The position numbers and the translations under genes are program-made. A stretch of DNA of 64,000 bases from Paenibacillus endoradicis (GTDB taxonomy: Bacteria > Bacillota > Bacilli > Paenibacillales > Paenibacillaceae). Positions within the stretch are counted from its first letter, which is position 1. Each line of letters begins with the position of its first letter. The stretch is taken from positions 1,054,001 to 1,118,000 of the forward strand of contig NZ_JANQBB010000001.1 of the NCBI RefSeq assembly GCF_024721975.1, read 5' to 3'. Below the pieces are notes generated by a model. The model made no database searches, was not told the origin of the DNA, and saw nothing but the letters and a program-made list of their open reading frames with translations. Below are positions 1 to 9,101 of this stretch, in pieces.

Positions 1-797
1 TTGATTTCATTCATAATATAGTTCATATAATTGATTGCTTCATGTTTTCTTCTTATATTTGATCGATAAAGTGATTTTGATATACTACGTCTTGTATGAA
101 TTGATTCATTGATGATCTTATGGAATTGTATAGGTACAACATTTAATGCATATTCACCTGCTCTGACTTTGGTCGTTATCTTTTGTTCACGAAAAGTGTA
201 ATACAAACGTGTTATCCCAAGTACTCCCCATTCAATCTCTGATACTCTGAAGTATAGTAAATAAGAATATAAGGAACGCCAATCGGATGATTTCTTTATC
301 CAGTTGTTCCAGTAAGTATTTAAGTTTTCGTGCATCTTTGTAATTAATAGTTCCCAATCTACAGAAAAGTCTAATTCCTTTGTTGCAGGTCCAATAACAT
401 TGATCCCAAAATGTTTCAACTCGTACCATGTTACTAAGTTCATTTCAAAGTAACCACATTCATGCATATGACCATCTGAATAGTAAGGAAATGGTTCTAC
501 TTCTTCAGGAAGCTTTCCTAAGTCATTCCATGTAATATATATGCCATTTAAATTAGGTTTTTTATATTTGGACTCTATTTTTCGATGGATTTGGTTACAT
601 CTTTCAATATCAGACTTACTTAATCTTTCATCAGATATTGCTATAAAATCAATATCGCTCAGTTCTAATGAATAGTCTCCCATTGAAATAGAGCCATATA
701 TATAGAAGCCGTTAATCAGATTGAAATTCAGTTGTTGAATTTCATGTAAATATAAATCTATTATTTCAATAATTCTGGGATGTAAGTTAGGGCTCAT
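1..797 (-). CDS. AadA-like aminoglycoside nucleotidyltransferase (partial, C-terminus cut by window edge)
   Basis: The frame is open from an ATG at 797 to the window edge, about 265 residues. An N-terminal nucleotidyltransferase fold is marked by YGSISMGDYSLELSDIDF (about residues 32-49), the GS...D.D motif that binds metal and nucleotide. The C-terminal part carries WGVLGITRLYYT and KVRAGEYAL, as in the helical DUF4111 domain of streptomycin/spectinomycin adenylyltransferases. Such enzymes transfer AMP to an aminoglycoside hydroxyl in the cytoplasm; the substrate here is unknown. AGGAGT lies just upstream of the start. It is the leftmost member of the minus-strand series of one-gene units. 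Family assignment is firm, drug specificity is not. Confidence 0.85.
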   Translation of the reverse strand, partial: MSPNLHPRIIEIIDLYLHEIQQLNFNLINGFYIYGSISMGDYSLELSDIDFIAISDERLSKSDIERCNQIHRKIESKYKKPNLNGIYITWNDLGKLPEEVEPFPYYSDGHMHECGYFEMNLVTWYELKHFGINVIGPATKELDFSVDWELLITKMHENLNTYWNNWIKKSSDWRSLYSYLLYFRVSEIEWGVLGITRLYYTFREQKITTKVRAGEYALNVVPIQFHKIINESIHTRRSISKSLYRSNIRRKHEAINYMNYIMNEI

Positions 798-849
798 TAA
801 TTGGACTCCTATGATTAATAATTATTTACTAGAGATTAATTAGAAAACG

Positions 850-1473
850 TTAACATGTTATTACATTCTCAAATTTTGCTCCGTACCCCCACTTTCCGAT
901 ATGTGGCTCAATAGCCCACTTTCTACCTTTTAAGCTGACTTGTTCATTGTCAGGACATATATAGATTCGTTTATTTTGATTAGCATAATCTTCGATCGAA
1001 TGTCCAATATTTCCATTAGGATCGAGTAATTCATATCCTCTAGATTGGATTAGATCGTTACTGAACTTGAATAACTCTCCGATTGTAGCTGCATGATTTG
1101 CAAACTCATAAGATAATTCAAATATTTGCTTTGCATCATTTATTAACTGGGAAATTTTCATATCATGCCCCACCTGTATCGTTTCCGAGTAATCTCCCCA
1201 TTTACCATTGAGCATAGGACTATAATCAACTAGTACAATATCCGATTCTTGTAGAATAACATCATCAGAAGGTAAATGATTTCCACGTGTGCAATAAATA
1301 GTATTCCTATTAAAGTTTACAAGCATGGGATACCAAAGGGCTTCTGCTCCTAGTGAGTACATGATCTCCTCACATATATTCGAGAACTCTTTTTCTGAGA
1401 TCCCAGGTATTAAATAATGTTTTGATCTCTGACAAGCGATAATAGCCAATGATTGTGCGTCTATGTTTATCAT
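850..1473 (-). CDS. M24 family metallopeptidase (Xaa-Pro aminopeptidase-like)
   Basis: The 207-residue protein consists of only the pita-bread catalytic domain. Metal ligands can be placed: two Asp in VDYSPMLNGKWGDYSET (about 81-97), His in GHSIED, Glu in AIEPHIG and Glu in KFENV near the C-terminus. The family cleaves Xaa-Pro or N-terminal Met bonds, but stand-alone M24 proteins can have lost protease activity. It starts 6 bp after the NUDIX gene, so the two are probably co-transcribed. It lacks the N-terminal domain of full-length Xaa-Pro aminopeptidases. Confidence 0.8.
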   Translation of the reverse strand: MINIDAQSLAIIACQRSKHYLIPGISEKEFSNICEEIMYSLGAEALWYPMLVNFNRNTIYCTRGNHLPSDDVILQESDIVLVDYSPMLNGKWGDYSETIQVGHDMKISQLINDAKQIFELSYEFANHAATIGELFKFSNDLIQSRGYELLDPNGNIGHSIEDYANQNKRIYICPDNEQVSLKGRKWAIEPHIGKWGYGAKFENVITC

Positions 1474-1479
1474 TCCTTT

Positions 1480-1941
1480 TTAATCTTTATAGTAACGAAG
1501 TAAGTATTGATCAATTTCATCTATTCGCCCAATATCATCTTGTCCATTCCAAAATTGAATTTTATCTGCTTCTGTATTTTTGATAAATGGTCTTGTTTCC
1601 TGTATCCACGCAGTGAATAAACCACCGTATTCTGTCTTTCCATTATGTAAATTGAATTTCATCAATCCCAAGAACTTTATCTCCATTGGTATCTGATTAG
1701 ACTCTTCTTCCATTTCTCTTAAAGCACGTTCTCTTAATGTTTCTCCATCTTCTTTAATTCCGCCTACTAGCTCCCAATGCTGTCTCCAATGATTTAGCAT
1801 AAGTAAAAATCCATCACTATTTTTAGCTACTACGAACGCATGTGTTATATTGTAATTTAAACTATTTATCTCTGCTTCTTTCTCTGTTACCGTAATAAGG
1901 GTCTCAAAAACATCTCCTCGTTTATTCATACAATGTACCAT
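1480..1941 (-). CDS. NUDIX hydrolase
   Basis: A 153-residue single-domain protein. The Nudix box begins GGIKEDGETLRERALREMEE (about residues 80-99) and fits GX5EX7REUXEEXGU except that the last Gly is replaced (EESNQ). The family hydrolyses nucleoside diphosphate-X compounds with Mg2+; the substrate cannot be told. The next gene starts within 10 bp, suggesting a two-gene unit with the M24 peptidase. Three further NUDIX genes or remnants lie in the window. Confidence 0.85.
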   Translation of the reverse strand: MVHCMNKRGDVFETLITVTEKEAEINSLNYNITHAFVVAKNSDGFLLMLNHWRQHWELVGGIKEDGETLRERALREMEEESNQIPMEIKFLGLMKFNLHNGKTEYGGLFTAWIQETRPFIKNTEADKIQFWNGQDDIGRIDEIDQYLLRYYKD

Positions 1942-1980
1942 TAAGATTTCTCCTCTGTGATCTAATCTATCTAAAATGTT

Positions 1981-2694
1981 TTATTGTAATAATGGATTTG
2001 TTAGTCGACGTGCGTTAGTCGACGTGCAAAAGTTCCTATTCAGATCATTTATGATGTCTGTTACTTCACTTAATTCATTAATCGTATGACAGGATACTTC
2101 AGGCTTTGTATAATATAGATCTTCTTTCCATATGCCTATCATCCCTGCTGTAATACACCCTTCTACATCCTTTTGGGGGTGATCTCCTACATAGATTGCT
2201 TCGTTTGCAGTTACTTGCAACCTATGCAACGCTCTTTTGAATATCTCCATTTCTGGTTTCTTTATCTGTTCTTCCTCTGATACAATAATCACGTCAAAAT
2301 AATCAGTTATACCAAGTCCTCTTATATTTGATCTTTGAAATTCGGAATATCCATTCGTAATGACACCTAATTTAATATTTTTACTTCTTATTTCATTCAG
2401 TAACTCGTGCATGCCGTTAAAGCTAATACAATGATGCTCAAAGCGTTCTAGGTAGTCAGCTAATAATTCATCACGTGTTATATCCAATTGATATTCATTA
2501 ATCAATTGTTGGTAGACAATATCTTTCCACACATAGCCACGTTGATCTAATTCAATAAATCGTTCACTATATATCGAAAAATCTATTTTCTGTAATGCCG
2601 TTATGGCGTAATACTGAGATAATAGCATCTTTTTTAATGAATTATCTCGATCTAGCAAAGTACCATCCAAATCAAAAATTACTGCTTTAATCAT
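1981..2694 (-). CDS. HAD-superfamily hydrolase
   Basis: 237 residues with all four HAD motifs: DLDGT with nucleophile D8 and acid D10, VITNGY (motif II), KKPEMEIF (motif III Lys) and VGDHPQKDVEG (motif IV). The helical cap after motif I is of the type seen in phosphoglycolate phosphatase or YjjG-like enzymes. It is probably a cytoplasmic small-phosphate phosphatase. The last residues are encoded across a 14-bp direct duplication at 2000-2027, so the C-terminal tail (about NARRLTNPLLQ) is likely secondary. Confidence 0.85.
   Translation of the reverse strand: MIKAVIFDLDGTLLDRDNSLKKMLLSQYYAITALQKIDFSIYSERFIELDQRGYVWKDIVYQQLINEYQLDITRDELLADYLERFEHHCISFNGMHELLNEIRSKNIKLGVITNGYSEFQRSNIRGLGITDYFDVIIVSEEEQIKKPEMEIFKRALHRLQVTANEAIYVGDHPQKDVEGCITAGMIGIWKEDLYYTKPEVSCHTINELSEVTDIINDLNRNFCTSTNARRLTNPLLQ
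2000..2027. repeat. 14-bp tandem duplication in the 3' end of the HAD gene
   Basis: GTTAGTCGACGTGC occurs twice head to tail (2000-2013 and 2014-2027). Since 14 is not a multiple of three, gain or loss of a copy changes the reading frame of the HAD protein tail. Confidence 0.9.
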
Positions 2695-2719
2695 TCCTAT
2701 TACTCCTTCTTCATCTCTA

Positions 2720-2789
2720 TTACGTTCACTGGGTACGACAAACGCCCGCCTTAGATTGCTCTTATCTTAGGTGGGCGTCTATGTTGTGC
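2720..2789 (-). repeat. Short attC-like hairpin repeat (type B), downstream of HAD gene
   Basis: A TTACGTTCA left end and TATGTTGTGC right end enclose a long stem with arms ACGCCCGCCTTAGAT and its near complement. The ends resemble the attC-like repeats further right (TAACGTTCA and GTGTTATGC). It could also act as a terminator for the HAD gene or the upstream unit. Confidence 0.6.
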
Positions 2790-2868
2790 GCAGCTTCTGG
2801 GATTTGTTCTTTTTATCTAAATTTCTTATAGCAGGCAATTGCTCTTCTCTTTTTTAGATTAAATATCT

Positions 2869-3182
2869 ATATATTCTGACACTCTTGATTGTAACAAATC
2901 AATTAGTTCTTCATCCATGTATTCATATTCATCTGGAATATCTAATCTTATCATTTTCTTCTGTTTTATTTCATCTCTAAATTTGTTTTGTAAACGTACT
3001 TGATGTTTTTTCTCCATAACAAATATTATATCCGCCCAACCAATATGTCCTGCTGTAACTTTTACTCTGGCATTTTCTTCTGTGCCAGCTGATCTAACTT
3101 CATATAAATTAATGCCATTAAATATCTTTTCAGCCGTTAAACTTCTCCACTTGTTTCTACTACAAATAAATAATAACTTGAT
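2869..3182 (-). CDS. Low-molecular-weight protein-tyrosine-phosphatase-like protein without an ATG start
   Basis: The open frame of about 104 residues begins right after the TAG stop of the upstream gene, with KLLFICSRNKWRSLTAEKIF near its start. The CX5R phosphatase loop (CSRNKWR) is intact and an Asp-rich segment DIPDEYEY lies towards the C-terminus, as in the LMW-PTP/ArsC fold. The expected start position holds ATC, preceded at good spacing by GAGGTGG. Either ATC initiates, translation is coupled to the preceding gene (3183-3500), or the start is lost. The family is recognisable; functional status is uncertain. Confidence 0.7.
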
Positions 3183-3500
3183 CTAGTCCACCTCATCTTT
3201 GTAATCATTGCTCTCGTTAAATCCTTCTTCTTTCTCTACTTTATTTATTAAGTTTGTACATAAAGTGGTGAAAGTCATAGCTAGAAGGATGCTTATTGCT
3301 CTAAATAATATTTCGTTAAAATTTAATTTACTACCATTAATGATCAGATGATAAATACCATAAATAACTATAAAAAGAGTCGAAATTATTAAAATATACT
3401 TAATAGTTGTTATAATTTTAGGATTAAACTTCCGATCTTTCTTTAATAATTGAAAAATAATGAGTACAGTTATAATAAGAACGAATAAAAAGACTACCAC
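3183..3500 (-). CDS. Small membrane protein, function unknown
   Basis: 105 residues with three hydrophobic stretches (about 1-18, 30-50 and 63-84) and a charged C-terminal tail rich in Glu, Asp and Lys. I do not recognise the family. It is followed without a gap by the phosphatase-like gene, so the pair may be translationally coupled. Confidence 0.6.
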   Translation of the reverse strand: MVVFLFVLIITVLIIFQLLKKDRKFNPKIITTIKYILIISTLFIVIYGIYHLIINGSKLNFNEILFRAISILLAMTFTTLCTNLINKVEKEEGFNESNDYKDEVD

Positions 3501-3503
3501 GTT

Positions 3504-3782
3504 TCACCCACTTATAAAGTCTATCATACATGTTCTTAAAACGTTGATTCCCAATTCCTTACTTAAATTCTCTTCGATTTCATCATCTTTAATCATTTCA
3601 TGCTCATTGTTCTGGTTGTTTAGGCTGGTAGTTTTGATGAATTGTTCGATCAGCATATCCTTCTCTTCTTCTTTATTCTTGAAAGAGTAATAGAGACTAT
3701 CCTTTTTATATAGGTATACTTTTCTACTGTTATTTTTGAAGATGCTGATATCATTATTTTCTGAAACAGGCATGTGATTCAT
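3504..3782 (-). CDS. Hypothetical small acidic protein
   Basis: 92 residues, soluble, rich in Asn, Glu and Lys, with no recognised motif. A start at the second Met (3773) is equally possible because no clear Shine-Dalgarno is seen. It sits 3 bp before the small membrane protein at 3183-3500, which supports it being real. Confidence 0.45.
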   Translation of the reverse strand: MNHMPVSENNDISIFKNNSRKVYLYKKDSLYYSFKNKEEEKDMLIEQFIKTTSLNNQNNEHEMIKDDEIEENLSKELGINVLRTCMIDFISG

Positions 3783-3890
3783 GGTTTGAGAAATACTTTT
3801 TAATAAGGGCTTATTAAGTTCGCTACATCTTACAACGATGGTAGGTCTACGAATGTTGCATTATGGGACTGTTAAACTAAAGTAATATCT

Positions 3891-4277
3891 TTAGTTATTC
3901 TCCGCATTTCTAATTATTCCTTTAAAAATATCGGCTCTTCTTGATTCTATAATTATTATGTCATCATCTACTAAGTATTGGTTTTTGTCTTCTTTTAGAT
4001 CGATTTTTATACGTTTTGTTTTCCCTCTTTCATTTTCATAGGTAACTACATTGTTTGAAATTTCTATAATCTTTCCTTTTATTTTCACACTATCTTTTGT
4101 AATATAATCAGTTAACACAACTGCAAATAATATTAAAAAGACACCTAATATAACGCTTTCTATTACGATTATAAATAATAACTTTGTACTGATGAGGGTT
4201 ACTGTCAAGTTTACGAGTGTAATAATCACCCAAAATATCACAAAGTATAAAGTTCTTTCAACATATTTGTTAGTCAT
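3891..4277 (-). CDS. Two-helix membrane protein with small C-terminal beta domain
   Basis: 128 residues with two hydrophobic segments (about 8-30 and 33-57). A cytosolic tail follows whose strands (VKIKGKIIE, VVTYENERGK, KRIKIDL) and length look like a small beta-barrel module. The same plan recurs at 46431-46808 and 51636-52055, both of which are cassettes in the repeat array. Function unknown; the three appear to form one family. Confidence 0.6.
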   Translation of the reverse strand: MTNKYVERTLYFVIFWVIITLVNLTVTLISTKLLFIIVIESVILGVFLILFAVVLTDYITKDSVKIKGKIIEISNNVVTYENERGKTKRIKIDLKEDKNQYLVDDDIIIIESRRADIFKGIIRNAENN

Positions 4278-4436
4278 AGTTCACCGTTCCTAAACATTAT
4301 ATTTGTTTTACTTCATAAGTCAGACAGATTAAAACTTGCCCAGGAGAAATAGAGGCAAATTAACGCGAGAGCTAGAAAGAATTTGATTTTTTGCATTCAT
4401 CACCAAACCTTTCGATCTCAAAATTTTTGAGTTACT

Positions 4437-4496
4437 TAAGAACAAAGCCCACCTCAGATAATTATTATCTTAAGTGGACTTCTTCGTTTTTGTGCA
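4437..4496 (-). repeat. Type B hairpin repeat
   Basis: The arms AAAGCCCACCTCAGATAAT and ATTATCTTAAGTGGACTT form a stem, with CTTCGTTTTTGTGC to the right. It belongs to the same family as the hairpins at 2720, 8987 and 12712. It lies between unrelated genes and could work as a terminator. Confidence 0.55.
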
Positions 4497-4563
4497 TGCT
4501 TTATAAGTATTCTATTCTATGTTTCTGGCGAAAGTAGTTAATGCGCTTCTTAGTTAAATCATG

Positions 4564-5151
4564 TTATTGAGATAGTATTCCTTGCTCTACCGAATTATTA
4601 ATAATCGATTGTGCATATTCCCATAACTCATTAGAGCCATTAGCAATCTCTTTATTGCGCTTGAAAACCTGTTCACTAGTGATATTGTATTTCTGCCAAG
4701 TATCACCATTATTATTATGATTGTGAATTAAAGGTTGCAAGCGATCCAGTGATGAAGCGAATTTCGCCTCTTCTGTCTCCTTATTTTCAAATTCAATCCA
4801 TAGATCCATTAGTTCTTTCGCTTGTTCCGCTGGTAACATACCGAATAGCCTTTTGGCTGCTTGAACTTCTCGATCATACTTATCAACCTGCCCAATACTA
4901 TCGTAGGCAAAAGTATCACCTGCATCTATTTCTACTAAATCATGTATTAAGATCATTTTGATTACTTTAAGTAAATCAATTTTGTTATTTGCATTGTTCT
5001 GTAAAATTAACGCCATCATTGCGAGATGCCAAGAATGTTCAGCGTCGTTCTCTAATCTTGAACCATGCATGATCTTTGTCTTTCTCTCAATTGTTTTGAG
5101 TTTATCTATTTCTATTAAGAAATTCATTTGTTCCTTCAATAAAGTTTCCAT
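4564..5151 (-). CDS. HD-domain phosphohydrolase (YfbR/5'-deoxynucleotidase-like)
   Basis: 195 residues. The metal-binding HD motif can be traced: His in HGSRLENDAEHSWH (about 29-42), HD in ILIHDLVEIDAGD (about 67-79), and a distal Asp near LDRLQPLIHN. This is the compact HD_3 type that hydrolyses nucleoside monophosphates or similar substrates in the cytoplasm. It appears to be a stand-alone gene. Family certain, substrate unknown. Confidence 0.8.
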   Translation of the reverse strand: METLLKEQMNFLIEIDKLKTIERKTKIMHGSRLENDAEHSWHLAMMALILQNNANNKIDLLKVIKMILIHDLVEIDAGDTFAYDSIGQVDKYDREVQAAKRLFGMLPAEQAKELMDLWIEFENKETEEAKFASSLDRLQPLIHNHNNNGDTWQKYNITSEQVFKRNKEIANGSNELWEYAQSIINNSVEQGILSQ

Positions 5152-5180
5152 TTAGCAGCTCCTTATATTGTAGTAGAATA

Positions 5181-5480
5181 CTAGTCATTCAATGATATCT
5201 CTCTATAGTGCTCTACAACAGGGAATGGACTGTAGTAATGGTGTAATAATGATTTCCATTCTTGATATTGTTCTGATCCTCTGAATCCTATCTCATGAGC
5301 CTCAAGCGTCTCCCATCGAACTAATAAAATATACTTGTTCGCTTGTTCAAGACATTTTTGTAATTGATGTTCAATGTAACCTTCCATGCTAGCAATAATT
5401 TTTGAGGCTTTCTTGAAAGTCGATTCAAAACTATCACTTAATTCAGGTTTAATATGTAATACAGCTACTTCTAGTATCAT
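5181..5480 (-). CDS. Antibiotic biosynthesis monooxygenase (ABM) family protein
   Basis: 99 residues. The dimeric ferredoxin-like ABM fold is suggested by an opening strand MILEVAVLHIKPE, the FKKASKIIASMEGYI helix and the KYILLVRWETLEAHEIGF segment. Members include small quinol monooxygenases and many uncharacterised proteins. It starts about 30 bp upstream of the HD gene on the same strand. Confidence 0.75.
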   Translation of the reverse strand: MILEVAVLHIKPELSDSFESTFKKASKIIASMEGYIEHQLQKCLEQANKYILLVRWETLEAHEIGFRGSEQYQEWKSLLHHYYSPFPVVEHYREISLND

Positions 5481-5648
5481 GATTGCGTCCCCCTCTTGTA
5501 GTGATCACTTTAGCTTTCTTTGTTTGAATTTTTGAACACCATAAATCAATATTTAATCCTCGAATCAACCAAACGTTATTGATGTCACTATTGGTTATAT
5601 TGTCTGCGACAAGGAAGCACCACTTACGTAAATCTAACTATTTCTTCT

Positions 5649-6170
5649 TCAATAGGAGGATAAATATTTTGTTTTAATAAGATTCATATGATGTAGTTCG
5701 TGTCCCGCAATTATGTAAATGCATGCACGAACAGATAAATCATGATTATTGAACATGCCTAATCTTACAAAAGCATCATCCGGAAGATTGTTTATCAATG
5801 ATAAACTTGAATCTCGTACAGCTTTATAGTCGTTTAATACGTTAACTATACCAATATTATGATGACCTGAATATTCTACAAAACGATCTCTATCATAGCC
5901 AGATAACTCTCCAACATCTCCTCTCGCAATTCTCAATATTCGATAATTCCATAATCTTTCAACATCTGAAATATGACCGATTACTTCTTTAATACTCCAT
6001 TTATTCTGTTCATATCTATATGTACCTTGTTCTTCGGTTAATGAACTTATTAGCTGTGAGGTCAACTCTTTTTGTCTTTCAAGAACTGTAATTACATCTT
6101 CTTCAGTAAATAAATCAATATATTTCTTTGCTAACGGTAAATATTCATTCTCATATGGTTTTTGTATCAT
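5649..6170 (-). CDS. DinB family protein
   Basis: 173 residues in the four-helix DinB/YfiT fold. Likely metal His residues are in KEVIGHISDVERLW (about 62-75) and in AGHELHHMNLI near the C-terminus, matching the family's three-His site. DinB proteins are thiol S-transferase-like or damage-inducible enzymes of mostly unknown substrate. The stop of the phosphotransferase gene at 6180 is 9 bp upstream, so the two form a unit. One of four DinB genes in the window. Confidence 0.8.
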   Translation of the reverse strand: MIQKPYENEYLPLAKKYIDLFTEEDVITVLERQKELTSQLISSLTEEQGTYRYEQNKWSIKEVIGHISDVERLWNYRILRIARGDVGELSGYDRDRFVEYSGHHNIGIVNVLNDYKAVRDSSLSLINNLPDDAFVRLGMFNNHDLSVRACIYIIAGHELHHMNLIKTKYLSSY

Positions 6171-6179
6171 AAAGGCCTC

Positions 6180-6992
6180 CTATAATATTGAATTCAATCG
6201 TCTTCTAATCTCTAATACTAATTCATTCTTTTCAGTTTGGGGTATCCATTCTACTAGTCTTGCTGCAGCCATAGGTAATACCCACTTATCTATGTCAATG
6301 TAATCTTTACCAGAATGCTTTAAATAGTGCTTTACATATTCATTGTTAATTCGCTTTCTTATGAATTTAACAATGGTAGTTATTAATTTCGGGGTTCCTT
6401 CGTGCATTGTTCCGTAGGTCAACAAAATCACAGATCTTGCAATATCCGCGGATGGATTACCAACCATTCCTGTCATCCAATCAATGATCCAAGCATTATT
6501 CTTATCAATTAAGATGTTATCTGGATGAAAGTCACCATGACAAAGCTTATTATCTTCAGGTAATCCTTCGAGGTAATTAATAATCTTTTTCTTTTCCTCT
6601 TCAGTTAAGATAGGAGCCATGTTTACATTATTCATGATTACATCTCTTTGTTTCCTTCTTAATTCATTCGCTTCATAGGAATGTAATTGATAATGGAGAG
6701 TAGCTAATTTTTGAGAATAGTACTTAATTCGCAAAGGATTCCGTGTCATAATATTCAGTAAAGTTAATCCAGAGATACGTTGAAAAATTATCCCCTGTCT
6801 ATCATCTATTTCAGTCATTTCAAAAGGTTTTGGCGTGTTTATGCCAAGTGCATAAACAAATTTACTATTTAAAAATTCTTCGTTAATAGCTTGATGAGGG
6901 AATTCCTTTCTATATAGTTTTAGTACTTTATTTTCATGCGCATCATATATTTCAGCAGTTCTACCTTGACCGATAATTTCCAACAATATCAA
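6180..6992 (-). CDS. Aminoglycoside phosphotransferase (APH)-family kinase
   Basis: 270 residues with a kinase-like fold: a glycine-rich loop GQGRTAEIYDA (about 8-18), the catalytic loop CHGDFHPDN with the Brenner Asp, and the metal motif IIDWMTG. The protein would phosphorylate a small hydroxylated substrate using ATP. Resistance is possible, but most such chromosomal enzymes have unknown targets. A second member lies at 23470-24261. It is probably co-transcribed with the DinB gene downstream. Confidence 0.8.
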   Translation of the reverse strand: MILLEIIGQGRTAEIYDAHENKVLKLYRKEFPHQAINEEFLNSKFVYALGINTPKPFEMTEIDDRQGIIFQRISGLTLLNIMTRNPLRIKYYSQKLATLHYQLHSYEANELRRKQRDVIMNNVNMAPILTEEEKKKIINYLEGLPEDNKLCHGDFHPDNILIDKNNAWIIDWMTGMVGNPSADIARSVILLTYGTMHEGTPKLITTIVKFIRKRINNEYVKHYLKHSGKDYIDIDKWVLPMAAARLVEWIPQTEKNELVLEIRRRLNSIL

Positions 6993-7105
6993 CTCCTCAA
7001 AAAGTATTATGTATCATTTGGGAAATATTACTTTTAAAACTAGCTACAGTGAAGTGATTAGATGGTGGATTACTATCTTCAGACGGTGCAATATATTTCG
7101 AATAT

Positions 7106-7516
7106 TTACAGTGGTCTTCTTACCATAAATCGATCTGCATTTTTATTAAATCCAAATTGTTCATATAGCCCATGTGCATCTGCTGTTCCTAATACTCCAA
7201 GTAAATCTTTGTACTCTTCCGCCTGAGTAATCGTTTCAATTAATTTCTTGCCTATTCCTCTTCCTCTATATTCTTCATCAATCACTACATCACATAGATA
7301 ATAAAATGTAGCCCAATCCGTTATAACCCTTGCAAAACCAATCTGAATGCTCTCATGATATACTCCGTAACAATAGGATGTTTCTATTGATTTATTAATT
7401 GTTTCAGTTGATCTTTTATTAGCCCAATAAGATGCTGATAAAAACTTATGTATTCTTTCTTTGTTTAATAATGCTTTATCTGAACTGATCAAATAATCAT
7501 TAAATCTCACATTCAT
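7106..7516 (-). CDS. GNAT acetyltransferase
   Basis: From ATG 7516 the protein has 136 residues. I chose this start because GGAGG lies 8 nt upstream, inside the 3' end of the preceding secreted-protein gene, whose stop overlaps the start region. The acetyl-CoA loop is EYRGRGIGKKLI and the C-terminal LYEQFGF segment is typical of GNATs. It is likely a cytoplasmic N-acetyltransferase of unknown acceptor. The overlap implies translational coupling with 7521-8144. Confidence 0.8.
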   Translation of the reverse strand: MNVRFNDYLISSDKALLNKERIHKFLSASYWANKRSTETINKSIETSYCYGVYHESIQIGFARVITDWATFYYLCDVVIDEEYRGRGIGKKLIETITQAEEYKDLLGVLGTADAHGLYEQFGFNKNADRFMVRRPL

Positions 7517-7520
7517 AGGA

Positions 7521-8144
7521 CTATCCTCCATTACTTGATAATAAGATTGGAATTTCAATAAAATGAGTGCCCATAATCTTGTAGGTTCCTTTGTAAGAAG
7601 ATCCAACTTCAACAACGAAATTGATTATTCCAGTTTGGTCGGAATCTCCATCAGGAACGATATCAATGACAATAGTTCCTTTTCCACCAGCATTGGGTTT
7701 ATAACTTCGTTCTCTTCCAACTTCTATTATCGAACCCCATTGCTGTTTTTCCTTATCAGTAGTTGTCCATGTGGATATAAACTGTTCACGTTCTAATTGT
7801 GTTTCGTTTTCAGGATAGCTGCTAATTATATTGGCAATTTTCCACTTCTGAGGGATATTAACTGCTACACCACCCCAATCTTCTGGGTCAATCTCAATTA
7901 TCGCTACAATACGTATTTGTTCAACTTTATCCTCTTCACCACTAACAAAAACCGTTCCCTTAGCTGATGTATTCAATTCAGTAGAATCAGAATTCACAAC
8001 AAAACTATTGGTACTTATAATATTTTTGTTGACTGGTGTATCTTGTAATGGGTTTTCTTTGTACGAAGGTAATTGTGAAATGGTAATTATCACAGCAGCA
8101 AGTATTACAGTACATAGCAATAGGCGTCTAGTTCTTATTGGCAT
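7521..8144 (-). CDS. Membrane-anchored or secreted protein, function unknown
   Basis: 207 residues. The positively charged start MPIRTRRLLL and a hydrophobic stretch to about residue 24 form a signal peptide or anchor. The rest is beta-rich and extracellular, with no recognised domain. AGGAGG precedes the ATG. The GNAT at 7106-7516 begins inside its last codons, so the two are translated from one transcript. Confidence 0.6.
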   Translation of the reverse strand: MPIRTRRLLLCTVILAAVIITISQLPSYKENPLQDTPVNKNIISTNSFVVNSDSTELNTSAKGTVFVSGEEDKVEQIRIVAIIEIDPEDWGGVAVNIPQKWKIANIISSYPENETQLEREQFISTWTTTDKEKQQWGSIIEVGRERSYKPNAGGKGTIVIDIVPDGDSDQTGIINFVVEVGSSYKGTYKIMGTHFIEIPILLSSNGG

Positions 8145-8354
8145 ATCTACCTCCTACAATAATAATTAATTTGAAATTTTTAATTATCTTTTTGATTTGT
8201 TTAATATTCTAGGTGACTTGACTTTAGAAAGGTTTAGATCGTGATGTTTAATAAAGAAGAAATTGAAAATTTAATAAGGTGAGGGTTATTTGGAGTGTGG
8301 TTCTACAGTCAATTATAACAAACAACGTGAATTATTTCAGGGTTTTGACTTTTT

Positions 8355-8903
8355 CTAGTTTTGATTATTCCAATTTTTCTTCAACAATGAATGGATTACT
8401 ACATCAATATACTCTTGATTTTTATAAAAATATTCGTGTAATATTCCTTCTTCTTGAAACTTAAACTTATCTAATATCTTTCTTGTATTTTTATTCTCGG
8501 AATGATGTAATGCTTCCATTCGATTTAATTCAAGTTCCTTAAATCCATAGTCTATTATTAATGACAACGCTTCGGTCATATATCCATGCTTCCAGTGATC
8601 TGGTGATAGTTCGCATCCGATCTCTGCTTTGTGATGATTCTTTATCCATTTATGAAATCCACATGTTCCGACAATACGATCTTCATTCTTAAGTGTTATA
8701 CCCCATCTGATAACTTCAAAAGTATGGAACTTATCATTCCAATACTTAATTATTGTCTCTGCTTCTTCTATTCTGGTTAAGTTATTGATGTCATAAAACT
8801 GAGTTACTTCATCTTTTGCTAAATATGCGAATAAATCTGGAGCATCATTAATAGTCAGTTGTCTGAGAACTAGCCTATCTGATTCAAGTACTTGAAACCT
8901 CAT
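8355..8903 (-). CDS. RimJ/RimL-type GNAT acetyltransferase
   Basis: 183 residues from ATG 8903, chosen because GAGGAGG is 7 nt upstream; a longer frame to 8957 lacks a site. The opening LESDRLVLRQL is the first strand of Acetyltransf_3 proteins. The CoA region includes HWKHGYMTEALSL and the C-terminal ENKNTRKILDKFKFQEEGIL is the classic NxxS/xRxLEKxGF segment. It acetylates a protein N-terminus or a small amine; the target is unknown. Confidence 0.85.
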   Translation of the reverse strand: MRFQVLESDRLVLRQLTINDAPDLFAYLAKDEVTQFYDINNLTRIEEAETIIKYWNDKFHTFEVIRWGITLKNEDRIVGTCGFHKWIKNHHKAEIGCELSPDHWKHGYMTEALSLIIDYGFKELELNRMEALHHSENKNTRKILDKFKFQEEGILHEYFYKNQEYIDVVIHSLLKKNWNNQN

Positions 8904-8986
8904 AATTTTCCTCCTCAGTTTAAGTTCATTTGAACTAACATCAATTCGCAGGTTCATTTTTCACACCGATTTCATTAAATTCACAT

Positions 8987-9030
8987 AAAAGCCCACCTTA
9001 GATTACTATTATCTAAAGTGGGCTTCTATA
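8987..9030 (-). repeat. Type B hairpin repeat
   Basis: The arms AAAAGCCCACCTTAGAT and ATCTAAAGTGGGCTT are followed by CTATACTAACG. It sits downstream of the MerR gene, matches the hairpin family at 12712, and could also terminate that operon. Confidence 0.6.
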
Positions 9031-9101
9031 CTAACGAGCAGTTATTTCAGACATAAGATAAATCTCATATCTAATTCTAAAGTAAGTCTCTAAAATTAGT
9101 T

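Noticed and set aside
232..429. Minus-strand 65-residue ORF
   Set aside because: It lies in another frame inside the AadA-like gene, which is intact over the same bases.
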